A DNA stretch of 64,000 bases from the NCBI RefSeq assembly GCF_019649055.1, contig NW_026570363.1:1-64000 (forward strand), in the 5' to 3' direction. A model generated the notes under the pieces. The model saw only the letters and a program-made list of their open reading frames with translations. It was not told where the DNA came from and did not search any database. This document shows, piece after piece, positions 1-11,571 of this stretch. How positions within the stretch are numbered: position 1 is the stretch's first letter; each line of letters starts with the position of its first letter. Origin of the DNA: Paramacrobiotus metropolitanus. Its lineage: Eukaryota; Tardigrada; Eutardigrada; Parachela; Macrobiotidae. Both the position numbers and the translations under genes were made by a program.

Positions 1-594
1 ATTAAATTAGCACAACATTCGATTGCGGAATACGATGTTACTAATTTCGGATTTCGATGTTACTAAACAAGCAATTCTCAGCGACGCCGGCCCAGGTGTG
101 CATCTGGCCGTAAAGGGTTTTAGGATCCAGTGGATCGCCTTTAATTAAATAATAAGTGCGAGTAATTCAGTTTATTATTCAGTTTAGCTCTTGATTCAAC
201 AGCTAAATTCATCAAGTACGTGGTTTATTTATTTACGTATTTATTTTAATAATCTGTATCAAATTCAGCAAACTGAAGACCTTACCGTTTCTTATTAAAT
301 ACTACACGTATAACTCCAAAATTGTATCAAATAACCGATGCCATTTATAACTGACCTTAAATAAAAGCAAAAAATGGAAAAAATGGAAAATAACCAAAAA
401 GCAATCGTCAGTTATTTTTTTAAAAAATTATCACCGTCAGAAGTATTTCCAAATAACCCCAAAAATACATTTTAACATGAATAAATAAATACAGAAGATA
501 ACAAATAAATAAAGTACTTAATTAGAAAACAGTCCCCAGATATTTGATGGCTGCTTGGGTTAATTACGAATAAAATACAGTAACTGGCACTTAC

Positions 595-672
595 CGGGGA
601 GAGATCATCAGCGCGCATCTGGGCAACCTTCTCGGCGTAATCTATCACATTTCCCATGAGCACCGTCACTTT
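595..672 (-). CDS. possible internal exon of an unidentified minus-strand gene
   Basis: On the minus strand a 78-base block (26 codons, phase 0 at both ends) lies between a consensus acceptor (TTCGTCTTCAG, just above 672) and a consensus donor (GTAAG, just below 595). The peptide contains VTLMG-like then DYAEKVAQMRADD and has no stop. Codon use looks coding (many GCC, GTG and GAG codons). A downstream exon may lie near 75-143, where one minus frame reads DPLDPKTLYGQMHTWAG, but its acceptor is weak and the phase does not match, so the gene cannot be joined. I do not recognise the product. The rest of the gene would lie to the left of the window or in other short exons. Confidence 0.35.
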
Positions 673-1148
673 CTGAAGACGAAATACAGAAAATATTATA
701 TTCACTTGGACGACACATCAACGATTGTGTGCTGACTAATAACTCTTAATTAAATTCTCTTTAACAGGATTTACTTTTCATATTTATTTAGTATTTTTTA
801 GGCACTAGCTTCATGATTTATTAACATCAAATTTGAAACACCCAGAAAAACCACTGGCAACATTTTTTTGGAAATTGTTTCAAATAATTCAATATAATTT
901 TAAGCCATTGTTTCTAATTAAAATTAAATGCAGTAATCTGCCGGAAAACGTTGTTATCTTCAGGGCCTTTTTCCAAAAAACAAAGGGCAACTTATTCGTT
1001 AGACGTGCAAGCACCGTCAGCACGTGACGTGCTGAACTCTACTGCACGTCTCACGAGTCTACGAGAAATTACCATAGAGGCTGTGCAGCACGTAACGTGC
1101 TGCATTTCTCCTAATATCACCCGCTACCATACTACCACTCCGCGAAAC

Positions 1149-1348
1149 GGTACCACCGCTCTGCCGTGGCACCGTAACAAGCGTGCCTATATGCAGCCGG
1201 GCTTATTAGCGCCAGCACTGGTAGCGGCTGATATATGCACACTTGTACGGTACCACGGCTCTGCCGTGGCACCGTAACAAGCGTGCCTATATGCAGCCGG
1301 GCTTATTAGCGCCAGCACTGGTAGCGGCTGATATATGCACTTTTGTAC
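1149..1348. repeat. tandem duplication, two 100 bp units
   Basis: Two head-to-tail copies with exact 100 bp period: CTGCCGTGGCACCGTAACAA starts at 1161 and again at 1261. Units are nearly identical over the whole length, with small differences at the joins. Confidence 0.9.
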
Positions 1349-1526
1349 GAAAGGCTCTGCAGCACGTGACTTGCTACTCGGAACTACAGTAGACGTCTAA
1401 CGCCTGCGATTACACCTTGGACACTGACAACTTAATTGCCAACGACTAGTCACATTAGTCGTTATTGCACCAGTGGTACTTCTGCTCGTTCTGATCCATG
1501 TGAATAATGCAACTGACCAAAAGGTT

Positions 1527-1555
1527 TTTACAGCTAATGTGACATTAGCTGTAAA
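1527..1555. repeat. perfect 14 bp inverted repeat with 1 bp spacer
   Basis: TTTACAGCTAATGT, one G, then its exact reverse complement. A weaker stem of the same flavour (AACGACTA ... TAGTCGTT) lies about 70 bp upstream. Could be a cruciform or a dimeric factor site; function unknown. Confidence 0.85.
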
Positions 1556-2793
1556 GACGTACGGCATCTAGCTGTTCGTTTTGGCCGGTTACGAACATAC
1601 GGTCAGTGCCAATACACTTCACTTCAAGGGTAGTCTTTTCTGCAAAGTTTGCAAATCGAAACTGTTAACCGAACGCAACGCTCATCTGTCCCGGAAGCTG
1701 CTTATTTAACTCAGAGAGGTAGTTTTTTGCTGAATGGTAGTGGAATTAGTTGTCTCGTGTTATTAAATTCAGACAATTTTCTGATGGTGGTTCACATACT
1801 CGTTTGAAACTCCGCCAAGCAAAAGCGCTGTATTTGATTAGCTTGAATCACGGGGAGTCGTCGTCAGACCTGAAAACTCCAACAATCTTTTATTCGCATC
1901 AAATATGTGAATTTAATCATCGACATGCATATACGAGTACGTACTTTTGCGCGCTGCCGTGGGCATATGAGAATAAAGGACAACCACTGCATACAACCGC
2001 TCGCCCTTTGTCACCAGTTCACAACACTGAAGGCTCACCGCGGCAGAAAAAATACACCCGGTGAGTCGGTGACCATGGGGAGCATAACAAAGCACGAAAG
2101 CGCTTTACTCTGAAGTCGTCAATGAAATTGTCGTCACCGGTGGCAGTGACTATTGATTCAAATCTGTACGACTGACTTCAGCGGCACGGTACAACGACAC
2201 CGCTCATGACGCATGGTTGACATCACCGTAATTAGTGGCACAGAGATCAAACCAGTCACGATTAAGGAGCGGTGGAGGACCACCCTGATTCGGAAGAGGA
2301 AGATTATAGAGCGGATCGATTTGTTAATTATGTGTTTGTGTATATTATTTCCAGATTGTGGCTTATATTATCACTTACGGCGATGCCATCGCCGCGATGT
2401 ATAGATGAGTTTCCCTAAGGGATCTCTCCGCATTCACCGTTTTGCTTTTCCTATATCATTCATCACCATTGAATACCATTGTATTGATTGGTTTTCCCAT
2501 GCACAGTTGCACACCTTCATTGACCACCCAATACAATGTATCCAGGACTAAAAATGTATGCATTTCGTTTTATAACAAATACAGCGTAAACAAGCGAATT
2601 ATTACGTTTGTTATATTTGTTCGAACCCTGTTCTCGACATCTCGAATATTTGTTTCTGTGCAATGGATACGTCCTGTTGCACAGTGTGCACAAAAATACA
2701 GTAGTTTAATTTCCGTTAGTAAAGTACTGAACCGCTGACCTACTGGCGTCGTTACACTGCTTAGTCCTATATTGCACGAAAACACCACCGCAA

Positions 2794-3891
2794 ATGGATT
2801 CGAATGGGACAGCTGCTCAAAATCTATCATCAGTTCTCGGGATGCTCCACGTCAACACCACGCTATCGCTCCCACCACCGTATAACTCATCGATTGGTCG
2901 TTCGGTATCAGCCGGTCTCATTAGCACCGGGATACTGGCCGTGACATTCAATACCCTAGCACTACTCTTGACTCTGTTGAAGAAATCGTTGCGAACACCG
3001 TTTAACATGTATGTTGTTGCTTTAATGTGCAGCAATGTGGCGTTTGTGTGTGTGGACCGTTCTATGCTCACTTTGGCGGATGTATACGGACCATCCTGGC
3101 TGGGTAATTCCTTATGCACGGTTCGCCTGTATTCCTTATACGTACTGGCCCCTCTGATCTACCATTATCACCTGATGATCACACTGAATCGCGCCTGGGC
3201 ACTATTCGGACCGCTGTCCTACCGCGCCCGGCATAATCACACAACCGCCGGTATTTTGTGCGGTGCGGTGGTCGTTTACGTGCATCTCTTCATGCTGCCA
3301 CAAGTGGTACGGGATCACCTGTACTATCGTCTACCGGTGGAGAAAGGCTGCCGACTCAATCCCGCCAGCCAGTATACGCTGACGGAATTCACATATGTCT
3401 GGATTTACGATGTCCCGACGGTGGCTATCATTATCGCGTATCCATTTCTACTATGGAAGATGTTGTCCCGACGACGGTGGCGACGGGCTAGACCAATTTC
3501 CGGTAATATACCTGAACCTCGTCGATACGATACTAAACAGGAAGCGTTCCATCGTCCGTTCATCCTGCTGACGCTGTACACGTGCAGTACCATGGTGTGT
3601 TGGCTGCCTAGTATGTACTATTACACTGTTCTTGGCAATTTCCCCACTATCCCATTAAGCCCGGCCCTTTACCAAGTCACGTCCAGTCTGTACAACGTGC
3701 AGTCCATCCTGGATCCACTGTTCTTCTGTCTCACCGTCAGTAATGTACGGAGTTATGCGCGCCGACTTTGCAAAGGTACCAGCGATAATCGAGTTGGTAG
3801 TTCCAGCGATGGAGCTGAGCTACGAACCGCTCCAACGGGAAGCAAGGAGGATACGAACGCTGTGGCTATGATGTCTTCGTACGTGAGATGA
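2794..3891 (+). CDS. class A (rhodopsin-like) G protein-coupled receptor, intronless
   Basis: A 365-residue uninterrupted frame with seven hydrophobic segments, beginning at the first ATG. The N-terminus (about 45 residues) has several NxS/T glycosylation sites. TM1 starts near residue 38 and TM2 near 70, and a Cys before TM3 (LGNSLCTVRLY) and one in loop 2 (EKGCRL) can form the usual disulfide. TM3 ends in LNRAWALFGP in place of D/E-R-Y, a change common in divergent invertebrate receptors. Loop 3 is basic (RRRWRRARP). TM6 has the CWLP-type motif (MVCWLPSMYY) and TM7 has SILDPLFFCL, so the NPxxY motif is reduced to DPLFF. The tail is about 45 residues and Ser-rich. Ligand unknown; a divergent orphan (peptide or chemosensory) receptor is likely. 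It would signal at the plasma membrane through G proteins. Single-exon structure suggests origin by retroposition or intron loss. Confidence 0.85.
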   Translation: MDSNGTAAQNLSSVLGMLHVNTTLSLPPPYNSSIGRSVSAGLISTGILAVTFNTLALLLTLLKKSLRTPFNMYVVALMCSNVAFVCVDRSMLTLADVYGPSWLGNSLCTVRLYSLYVLAPLIYHYHLMITLNRAWALFGPLSYRARHNHTTAGILCGAVVVYVHLFMLPQVVRDHLYYRLPVEKGCRLNPASQYTLTEFTYVWIYDVPTVAIIIAYPFLLWKMLSRRRWRRARPISGNIPEPRRYDTKQEAFHRPFILLTLYTCSTMVCWLPSMYYYTVLGNFPTIPLSPALYQVTSSLYNVQSILDPLFFCLTVSNVRSYARRLCKGTSDNRVGSSSDGAELRTAPTGSKEDTNAVAMMSSYVR

Positions 3892-4260
3892 TGCATGTTC
3901 TAGCGCAGCGAGCCCACCAGGCCGCCACTTTTGCATTTTTGTTCCGCGCATGAATCGTCAGTTTTTGTTACGGCATCTGTTTTGCTGTGCTCGTTTTAGA
4001 TGTTAGCCGCACCTCACTAGTGCTGCTGCTCTAACCGGTCACATTACTTTACCCTGCATTTAAAATAGTAAAAGGTTTGCAGAAATAATTTTAAAACGTT
4101 CTTCTCTATAGACTGTACGTACACACTATATTTACGTAGCTTCGGTGAATTCTACGTATTCCAATCGGTAAAACAGCAGAATCTTCACTCCTCATTACTT
4201 TGTTAAAATAATCTGCATTCATCCATGCCACATTTCTATTTCAGATTTTTAATTAAACGA

Positions 4261-6052
4261 CTAACACAAGCAAGATAATGAGCCGATATTGTTGTACCAA
4301 GGAGCAGAAAATAATTGAAGATCGGATGTCAATACCGCACATGAACCTCCAAAATTGGCTGCAGTACAAACACGCATCGTGCAACCAGATTCTACTTGAG
4401 CCGATTTTATACTTAAGCCTATATCTGCGGAAAGATTGGGCAAATAATGACCGTTGACAAAAGTCCACCATGATCCGTGTAAAGAAGTCCCGGAATAACC
4501 CCTTCCACAATACGGATACATGGCCTTCAGTTTTCGCACCTCATTAGGGGTGAATTCAGTAAATAACCTAATACAACAACAAAAAACCGGGCTCTGCGAA
4601 TCCAGGCAGCGGACTATTCTTGGCCGATTTTCGCGCATGATCTTACGTATTATGGCTACCAAAATTTTCCAGCACCCAGTTAGTGCCCTTCGGCCGAATG
4701 GTCCAGACTTCACGGTTAATGGCGAAATAATACCGCCCGTAATGCATCACCGAATAAATGTCATAGGGCAAGCCAAAGGTGGTGGTGCTTATCTTATCAA
4801 AAGCGTAGTAATATTCTGCAGTGATACCACAAAGTAAGAAGTTAAGAACAACAAATAACACACATCGGCTCTTGTACCGCAAAACTTTTTAGTGTCTGTG
4901 CTCGTACTTGGTTGAATGTTTGGTCTGTTTGTTTCCACGTAAGTATCCCGGTCTTCGCGACTCTGCTCGTGATAAAAACCTAAACAGGGATTTCCAGAGT
5001 TTATAATTTTGTTGTCGCAAAATTTATTCGTATTTTTCTTACCAACTGTGTGCATCAGTTCATGCAACACTGTTTTAAACCGTAAACAATCTGCAAAAAA
5101 CAGTCTATTATTTAACAAAAGGTCCGTGTTCGTTATAGGCTTAGGAAATACTTTACTTCCACAGTTCCACTTACAGCCAGTCGAGGAGACCTCGAGGTTT
5201 ATTGTCTGGTTCTTGCCAAGTTTTCCAACATAAGAGTTGCACCCACAGTCAGTAACCTTTCTGCATTCGGCCATTTAAAAAAAAAGATGATGTCTTTTGA
5301 TAACTACCCCACTCCTGATCCACCTTTACGGATGTCCACATAATCAACATCTCCTGATTTCCATGGCAGGAATACCATATGCGCTACCTTAAGGAACTCA
5401 TTCATTGCTGCCAAAATAATGTCTTTTTCGGAATCCGCTAATAAAGGAAGTCATAGGAAGACAACATCAGAATTTGTATTACCGCAGCGTTTGACCATAC
5501 TCACAAAAGGAGCTGTCAATTTTGTATGGAATAAACACTGGCCACCGGTAATTCGCGCCAATAATCCCACTTCGACTTAGCTGACCATTCTGTAATTTAG
5601 TGTGCTGTGAACGGCCTACTGTTTAACTGTTTAATACGACATCGGCGCATAGTTTGGGTTGAGGCCCAATACGAGGCAGCAAATACGTCATAAAAATATC
5701 AGAGAGAGCATCAAGTATCAAACGTTCAACATGATCTGAAGCATTTGCATTGCAAGTACTCCCAATCTGACTTGGGTATATAATAATAACTATATATGTA
5801 GATATTAGCGGTTTTTTTAAACACCCTACGTACCTCGTATTTAATACCCCAAATATCTCCGTCGAACAGGTTTTCGTTCTCAGCGGCGAATGGAGCGGGG
5901 GGCTTGTCTCCGTAATCGGTCGTCACATTCTCGACATGAAAAAGGTACTGCAACTGAGGCTCAGTTATAACTAGCGGAGGAGCAACCGCACACTGCGCCA
6001 GGACACAAAGTCCTAGAAAAAAAGGTAGTGAATGTAAAACCAGGAAAACCAT
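4261..6052 (-). CDS. astacin-family (M12A) secreted zinc metalloprotease, eight exons
   Basis: Exons (minus, 5'->3'): 6052-5834, 5589-5505, 5437-5308, 5260-5157, 5090-5043, 4979-4908, 4815-4647, 4567-4261. All seven introns (47-244 bp) are GT-AG and the phases match, giving 377 codons plus stop. Residues 1-24 are a signal peptide (MVFLVLHSLPFFLGLCVLAQ). The propeptide has FDGDIWG near residue 63, the aspartate-switch motif that holds the zinc. The mature domain starts near RWPVFIPYKI. The zinc site is HELMHTVGFYHEQSR (His189, Glu190, His193, His199), with intron 5 cutting it between V and GF. The Met-turn is SVMHY at 241-245, with the family tyrosine. After FTPNEVRKLKAMYPYC comes an 80-residue tail ending GCTMRVCTAANFGGSC...ISSL-like, resembling a beta/gamma-crystallin or peptidase-inhibitor I36 fold; astacins often carry extra C-terminal domains, but this type is unusual. 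Expected role: extracellular proteolysis. An upstream in-frame ATG at 6106 is less likely because it precedes the signal peptide. Confidence 0.88.
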
Positions 6053-7393
6053 CCTCACTGGGACACGAGACTGCAGTGGGGAAGTTTCATTTTGTAACCT
6101 GCGCATTTATACTTCGTCTTAAGTTATCAGAAGCTTCTTCAGGCGCACAGTATAACAGCTGCCCGTATCGCAGTTTTTCGGATAACACTAATCGGAAATA
6201 TGTTTTTACGGCGTCAGTGGTGACGTTTTGTTGTTCGGCAGGATTCGGTTTATGTGACAAAATGCGTATTATGTGATAAGGGCTTATTAAGTGAACACAA
6301 GATTGTCACTTTCTTAATCCAGGTCTTAATTCCGTAATAAAATCGTAGTGATAAAAACTGATCAAACAATCCTTGCTTCCTGTTTCCTGTTTTCTTCGTT
6401 TTGCGGTTGTATGTATTATGCGATTACTCTTAGGCAACGAAAGCTATAAACCTGAATTTAAAAAAATACGAACCGCAGAAATAGTTTTGGTTGTCGCACT
6501 GTTAGATGCAGTGGACTGATTTGCATAAATTTTATGAAAACCACTTTTAATCGCAACGTACGGTTGGTGAGTTATGCAGATGGAACTGGACAAGTTGATG
6601 TATTTTACTGATTTAAGTTTAAGATTAAGACATTCAAACTATATTGCGAACGGTTTAAAGCTCTGCTACAAGATTCACCGGAATCTGTATTTGCTGCGTA
6701 ATTACCGGTGAGGCCAAATAGTGGAGAAAGGGACAGTTTAAAGTCTGTCGTTACAATTGTTTGCTTGTTAGTTGTTGCTAAGACTATGTTGTTACTACTA
6801 AAGGCACCAGATACAGTGGTCTGAGAGAAATCTCAAATCGGTGACTAGTGCCACCATCAGAATAATTAATTCAGAGTCGGCAGCGCGTGACGCTCACAAT
6901 GATATGCCGGGACCAATATCCAGACTCGAATTAGATATTTGTAGCATTCTTGTTATACCATTGCACGAATTTGACTGGCATCTGTGATTAAATTTTTTGA
7001 TTTCATTGGAAGATAACATACAGGTACAGCACATTGACAAAGTCGTTTACATGCAAAATGTAATGATAAATTCTTTTGGATAGCGTTAAACAAATCCAAA
7101 GCTTCCATGCGCCACTGCACGTTTCTTTTCCATAGCAGCGCTTGAGGTTGGAAAGCGTCTCATTTACTTGGAAACAAACTGAGCGCAAATTGAGCGGATG
7201 AGAACTTTCACTCGCTTCCGGTAGTCACGTGACATTATCAAGAAAACCATCTGAAAGCCATCAGACACATTCTCATCTTGCATAATTTAGTTTACAGGGA
7301 CAAGGCAATGATAATAATTTACGCAGATAGCTGAAATCATATTGCACCTAATGCTCTTTCGAGACTCTGTAACACGCAGATACGATACATTTA
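6053..7393. other. intergenic, nothing recognised
   Basis: The upstream region of the astacin gene (minus) and the downstream region of GPCR 2. A missing last exon of GPCR 2 may lie in 7000-7390 (possible acceptors CTTTCAG and TTACAG on minus), but no continuation of TM7 could be chosen. Confidence 0.5.
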
Positions 7394-8308
7394 TTACAGG
7401 TTTACCGGCGTTCCGGCAATCCCGCAAAAATACACGGTCCGCATCCAGAACTGCACAACGGGATGCTTAACAAACAGCACAGGATACTGCGATGAAATCC
7501 ACGTGTGGGGAGTATAACAAGCCAAATACCAAATCGACGATACAAACAGCATCTGCGCCAGGCGCAGCCGCTTCAAACGAGCGGACACCGGCAACGGCAG
7601 TCCCGTAGGACTTAATGGCTCTACAGTGCCCGGCGTCGGTGTAGTCCAACCGATAACGTTTCTGTGACGCGCTAAGGCCATTCCCGTCAATATCGCAATG
7701 TAGCACAAAAAGGTCACAGCCAGAGGAATATGTACACGAAGAATATACAACGCCGTAATTCCCCATGTTGACTTGTCCGGTGTCGAAGGCGCAGTGGCGC
7801 ATGCCGTCCACATCATATTGACGCGAGCGTACTGTCCGCCCGCGTTTAGTGTCAAGCATAAATCGATGCTGCACGGGATGACCCAGCTGAAGGCGATAAA
7901 AATCCTAGTGAGGCGATGACTGACGTCTTCCCGATAGAAAACCGGCGTCAGCACCGCCATCACACGATGTACAGCCAGAAAGCACACCGACCAGTTCTCG
8001 GCGCCCCACGCCAAAACGTAGAAAAACAAGAAGACGCGACAGTCCGTTGGGTGCATTAGGTAATTTGACAGAATGCCGGAAAGATTTAGGACGGTCTGCA
8101 ATGGACCGCAGACCAAGAGATCGATGCAGAGGAGGTGGATAAGTTGTTTGCTGGACGATGATAGTTTCCCGGTCCTGATGACAGATATCAGCAAAATGCT
8201 CAGAAAGCATGAAGCGGCTTGTATGATTACGTTAAAAGCGAAGCAGAGAATACCGGAAATTTTGCCATCCACAAACGCATGCACAGTAAAATTCGCTGTG
8301 GTATTCAT
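7394..8308 (-). CDS. class A GPCR, probably lacking its last exon in this model
   Basis: A frame of 304 residues from ATG at 8308. NTTANFT is a glycosylated N-terminus. TM1 begins near residue 18, TM2 has LLCIDLLVCGP, TM3 ends in LAVHRVMAVLTP (HRV for the D/E-R-Y position), and TM4 contains SWVIPC. Loop 3 is Pro-rich and basic (ARLKRLRLAQM), TM6 has WYLACYTPHTW, and TM7 is cut after GIAGTP. The stop follows at once, but the codons after TP read GTAAAC, a plausible donor at 7405, so a further exon supplying the end of TM7 and the tail is likely. It has little direct similarity to the receptor at 2794 beyond the fold; the two lie either side of the astacin gene. Ligand unknown. Confidence 0.75.
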   Translation of the reverse strand: MNTTANFTVHAFVDGKISGILCFAFNVIIQAASCFLSILLISVIRTGKLSSSSKQLIHLLCIDLLVCGPLQTVLNLSGILSNYLMHPTDCRVFLFFYVLAWGAENWSVCFLAVHRVMAVLTPVFYREDVSHRLTRIFIAFSWVIPCSIDLCLTLNAGGQYARVNMMWTACATAPSTPDKSTWGITALYILRVHIPLAVTFLCYIAILTGMALARHRNVIGWTTPTPGTVEPLSPTGLPLPVSARLKRLRLAQMLFVSSIWYLACYTPHTWISSQYPVLFVKHPVVQFWMRTVYFCGIAGTPVNL

Positions 8309-8757
8309 ATTTGCAATTTTCTGCTAACGTATAACGAAGCCCTATAAACTATAAATCAGTGTCTTTTGTCATACAGCTGGAAACAGAGCTGTAGATTTGT
8401 TTTATTCTTGATGTCTGGGGTTAACGATGAATGCAAAGAAATTTAATGCCAATAGGAAATTAAGATGTCGCATGATTACAGCTATTTACGGGATGACGAG
8501 AATGAAATTCGAGCACGGGAAATGCCGAGGACGAAGGAATGCATTACTTAGAGACTATTACATAGCAGACAAACTGTTTCGTCCTTCGTTTTGAACATCA
8601 CGTCGTGGCTAGTGGCTAATGGAGTTAGTTACCTTGCTTTCTTGCTTCGAAAAACACGTTTTGCAAAAGCATTACGTAAAAGCATGATTAACCGAGAAGT
8701 TTATCGAATGCTCCGTTTTCTCGTTAATAAGGGAATTAATGCCTATCGGAAGAATAT
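8309..8757. other. GPCR 2 upstream region, nothing else recognised
   Basis: Contains a short plus-strand frame (8591-8800) without family resemblance that runs into the fold-back arm, so it is unlikely to be a gene. Confidence 0.5.
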
Positions 8758-9023
8758 TCGACCGAAGCGAAGCGAAGGTCCTCTATGTTCAAGAGAATAG
8801 AAAATTTTGTCCGTCGGTCACGCACGTCGGTCACACCCTAAGTTGTCGGTCACACTCTAAGCTGTCGGTCACAAACTATGCCCATATATACGTATTACGT
8901 AACACTAATCTTTAGAAATTCAATAGCGCTAAAGCACTAATTTAACAGCGCTTTGTGTGCGGGAAAGAGCACCAAAGCATAGTGTTAAGCTAATATGTTG
9001 CCCAGTGCCCGTTATTCCCCTAA

Positions 9024-9784
9024 CCAGGCTAGCGTCACAGGCCCCCCTCTCAGAAAAACTTCATTTTTTGCAGGATTGCAGAGTAACACTAGGGTATGCT
9101 TAAAAAAATAATTTCATCTGCCATGGTCAGCAGGGCGTGGCCAAACAGAATTTAGAAGTTACAAACTTGCTATGTTATAGCCTATGGCCAATGCATTGCT
9201 TCGTACTTTAAACCATTTACGAATTAATACGAACCACTTGAATGCGCTATCGTACGAGGCCTATGTGTGTCCAATATTCCCCGTTAACCGTTTTTGTTTC
9301 TGAAGCGGCCTGTACGTGGTACTTAACAATATTTTGTAAGAGCTAGATTAGCAGGTGTAATTGTGTAAATACTTCCATTTCCATTCGCGCTATCAGTTTT
9401 TATCACATACCGCTAGCACGAAAACCGAGGTAATGAGGACCTACAGATTATCTCTAAACTTGAAAATAATTAACTGTCATCTACTAGCCCGTTTCAGAAA
9501 CGGGAAGCCGAGAATATTTAGCGCACATAAGCCTCGTACGATACCACGTGAAGTGGTTTGTATTAAATCGTAAATGTGCTTAAAGTACATTAAATCGTAA
9601 ATGTGTGAAGCAATGCATTGGCCATAGGCTATAACATAGCAAATTTTAAACTTTTAAATTTTGTTTCGCCACGCTCTACAGACCATGGCAGAAGGAACTA
9701 TTTTTTAAGCATACCCTAGTGTTACTCTGCAACCCTGCAAAAAATGAAATTTTTCTGAGAGGGGGGCCGGTGACGCTGCCCTGG
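9024..9784. repeat. nested inverted repeat (MITE-like) inside left arm
   Basis: 9024-9267 (from CCAGGCTAGCGTCAC) is matched in reverse by about 9524-9784 (ending GTGACGCTGCCCTGG). It includes the shared pieces TGCTATGTTATAGCC and CATAGGCCTCGTACGA. The arms are more diverged from each other than the two big arms are, so this inverted repeat is older. Its mirror copy lies at about 12871-13614. Confidence 0.75.
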
Positions 9785-10228
9785 TAAGTGTCTTCATGGT
9801 GTACTAGCCCTGTGCCCTATTCCTTACGTAGTACTTAATGATACCCAATAATGCCTTGAGTATCTAAAAATTTCAAGTAACTGCGCAGTTTAATAGGTAT
9901 AGCAATAATGTACGAAGGTGCTGACTTGTATTGTCTTAGGAAGGCACTAAAATTTGGTAGTTTATTCGGCATTTACATCGAAATCGAAATACAAGATACC
10001 AGGACGATCGCTAATGTGCTTGATATCTTCGTCTTCGTAGCTTTCGGGCAAAAAAGATACACCGATAGCGTAGCACCCCTGAATAGTACTTAAGCAACTG
10101 CAGTGTGGGTGGTAAGGCACTGCGAATAAACTTTCTAATTTAGCGAACTAAAATTTCTAATTTAGCGGGCTAATTCGCGGGCCGAGTCAACCAGTGTTTG
10201 AATAATCACGGTGGAATAACATTATTCA

Positions 10229-10280
10229 ATGTTATTTCATTAAAGAACAATGTTTTCAACGTTATTCAATGAAATAACAT
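10229..10280. repeat. 14 bp hairpin inside left arm
   Basis: AATGTTATTTCATT at 10229-10242 is the exact reverse complement of AATGAAATAACATT at 10267-10280. It is mirrored in the right arm. Confidence 0.7.
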
Positions 10281-11571
10281 TTTACCGTACCTATCCGTCG
10301 TTAACGTTTTACTACTAACCACTCCGTAATAAACCTCTCTCTCATAACCTGATTGAATAATAAAGCATCTCCCCGAAATTACCGCCCGGGGTGCGTTAAT
10401 AAATATCAAGCGCCCCAAAATAATAAGTACTCTATATACCACCAACTGCTTCATAACAATTACTGTGATTTAATGGGTAACAGTACATGAACTTAAAGGT
10501 AAAGTGATGTTCGTTGGCTAACCGTTTTAGGTGTATGTTCCAGCCTTCCAGGATGCTGCTTGCAAGGCTGAGCAATTACTGTACCGGTAATTTCTGCGCT
10601 CAGTTTTATAGAACAGGATGAGCAGTTGTTTGAATATAGCCGTCCCCTCCGAAATATGCTTTCTTTATTTCGTAAGAATAAAACCGGTACATCACATATG
10701 ACTTAACATAGAAATATGTGACCCACTCCTGTTAACCGTTAGCAGAGCCAGAAGCAAGCTATCATGCTTTGTCAACTGCTATTCCGAAATATCATTCTGA
10801 CACCATTAATTTTGACTTGCATTTCCCAACAGTCTCGATGATAATTTACTAAGCAATGCAAGCGGTTCATCTGCATACAGCCTGCGGAAGCTAGCGTTTA
10901 TACCAAAAAGACTTGCAAAAAAAGATGTTAGCGCCCTACTGGGTCACCTTCACAGTTATCTGCATATTTCTGTCCTTCGTATTGAAAAAATGGCATACCA
11001 TTCTGTTGTTTAAATGAACATTACCGTATAAACTACTCTTAGGCTTCGCTTCGGTCTTATAGTGCTAGCCTAAAGCGGTGCACTTTCCTAGTTTAGTATA
11101 TCACATACATATGATATCTGCGACACACTGAAGCAGTTATTTTGGCTTTGTCGATAAATTTGGATTTCGGTAATATCAGTAACCCCACGCCGGTTAGCGC
11201 CCACGTTTTCAGTAAAAAATCCGAAAAATATCTTATATCTTCTGGGTGGTGAGCCGGGATTTGTTCTGCTTTCTAAATAACTGCCAAGAGTTATAACGTC
11301 ATACTTTGTACGTAAATTATTTATCGCTCCATCACAATTAAGCAAATCACATGAAAATCTGCGTAATCAGAGGCCTGAAAAAACGTATATTTAAGATTTC
11401 GGACGTCTACCGTAATGTTTACGCTTTCGTCTTGGCCGATAAATACAGGACCTCAAGGTCTGCGAGACAGCTATGGATTCTTTCGCTTTAAGTGGGCAAT
11501 AAAAACGGTTTGTACAGTATCTGGTATTGTGCATGCACATTATCGGTTAGAAACTACAACTAACTAGGAAA

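Larger units (their letters stand above)
673..2793. other. intergenic, no convincing gene
   Basis: AT-rich DNA to about 1000, then mixed composition. Short open frames here lack splice context or recognisable protein. It contains the 100 bp tandem duplication at 1149-1348, a near-palindrome with GCAGCACG arms at 1085-1103, and the perfect palindrome at 1527-1555. The last few hundred bases would be the promoter and 5' UTR of the GPCR gene; I see no certain TATA box or initiator. Confidence 0.6.
8758..11093 (+). repeat. left arm of fold-back
   Basis: Boundaries set where complementarity with 11572-13880 ends: TCGACCG outside and CACTTTCCTAGTT inside. Short frames in this arm are repeated on the other strand of the right arm and are not considered genes. 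Confidence 0.85.

Noticed and set aside
9361-10454. small ORFs in the fold-back arms as genes
   Set aside because: Each recurs identically on the opposite strand of the other arm, has no family features, and is under 75 codons.
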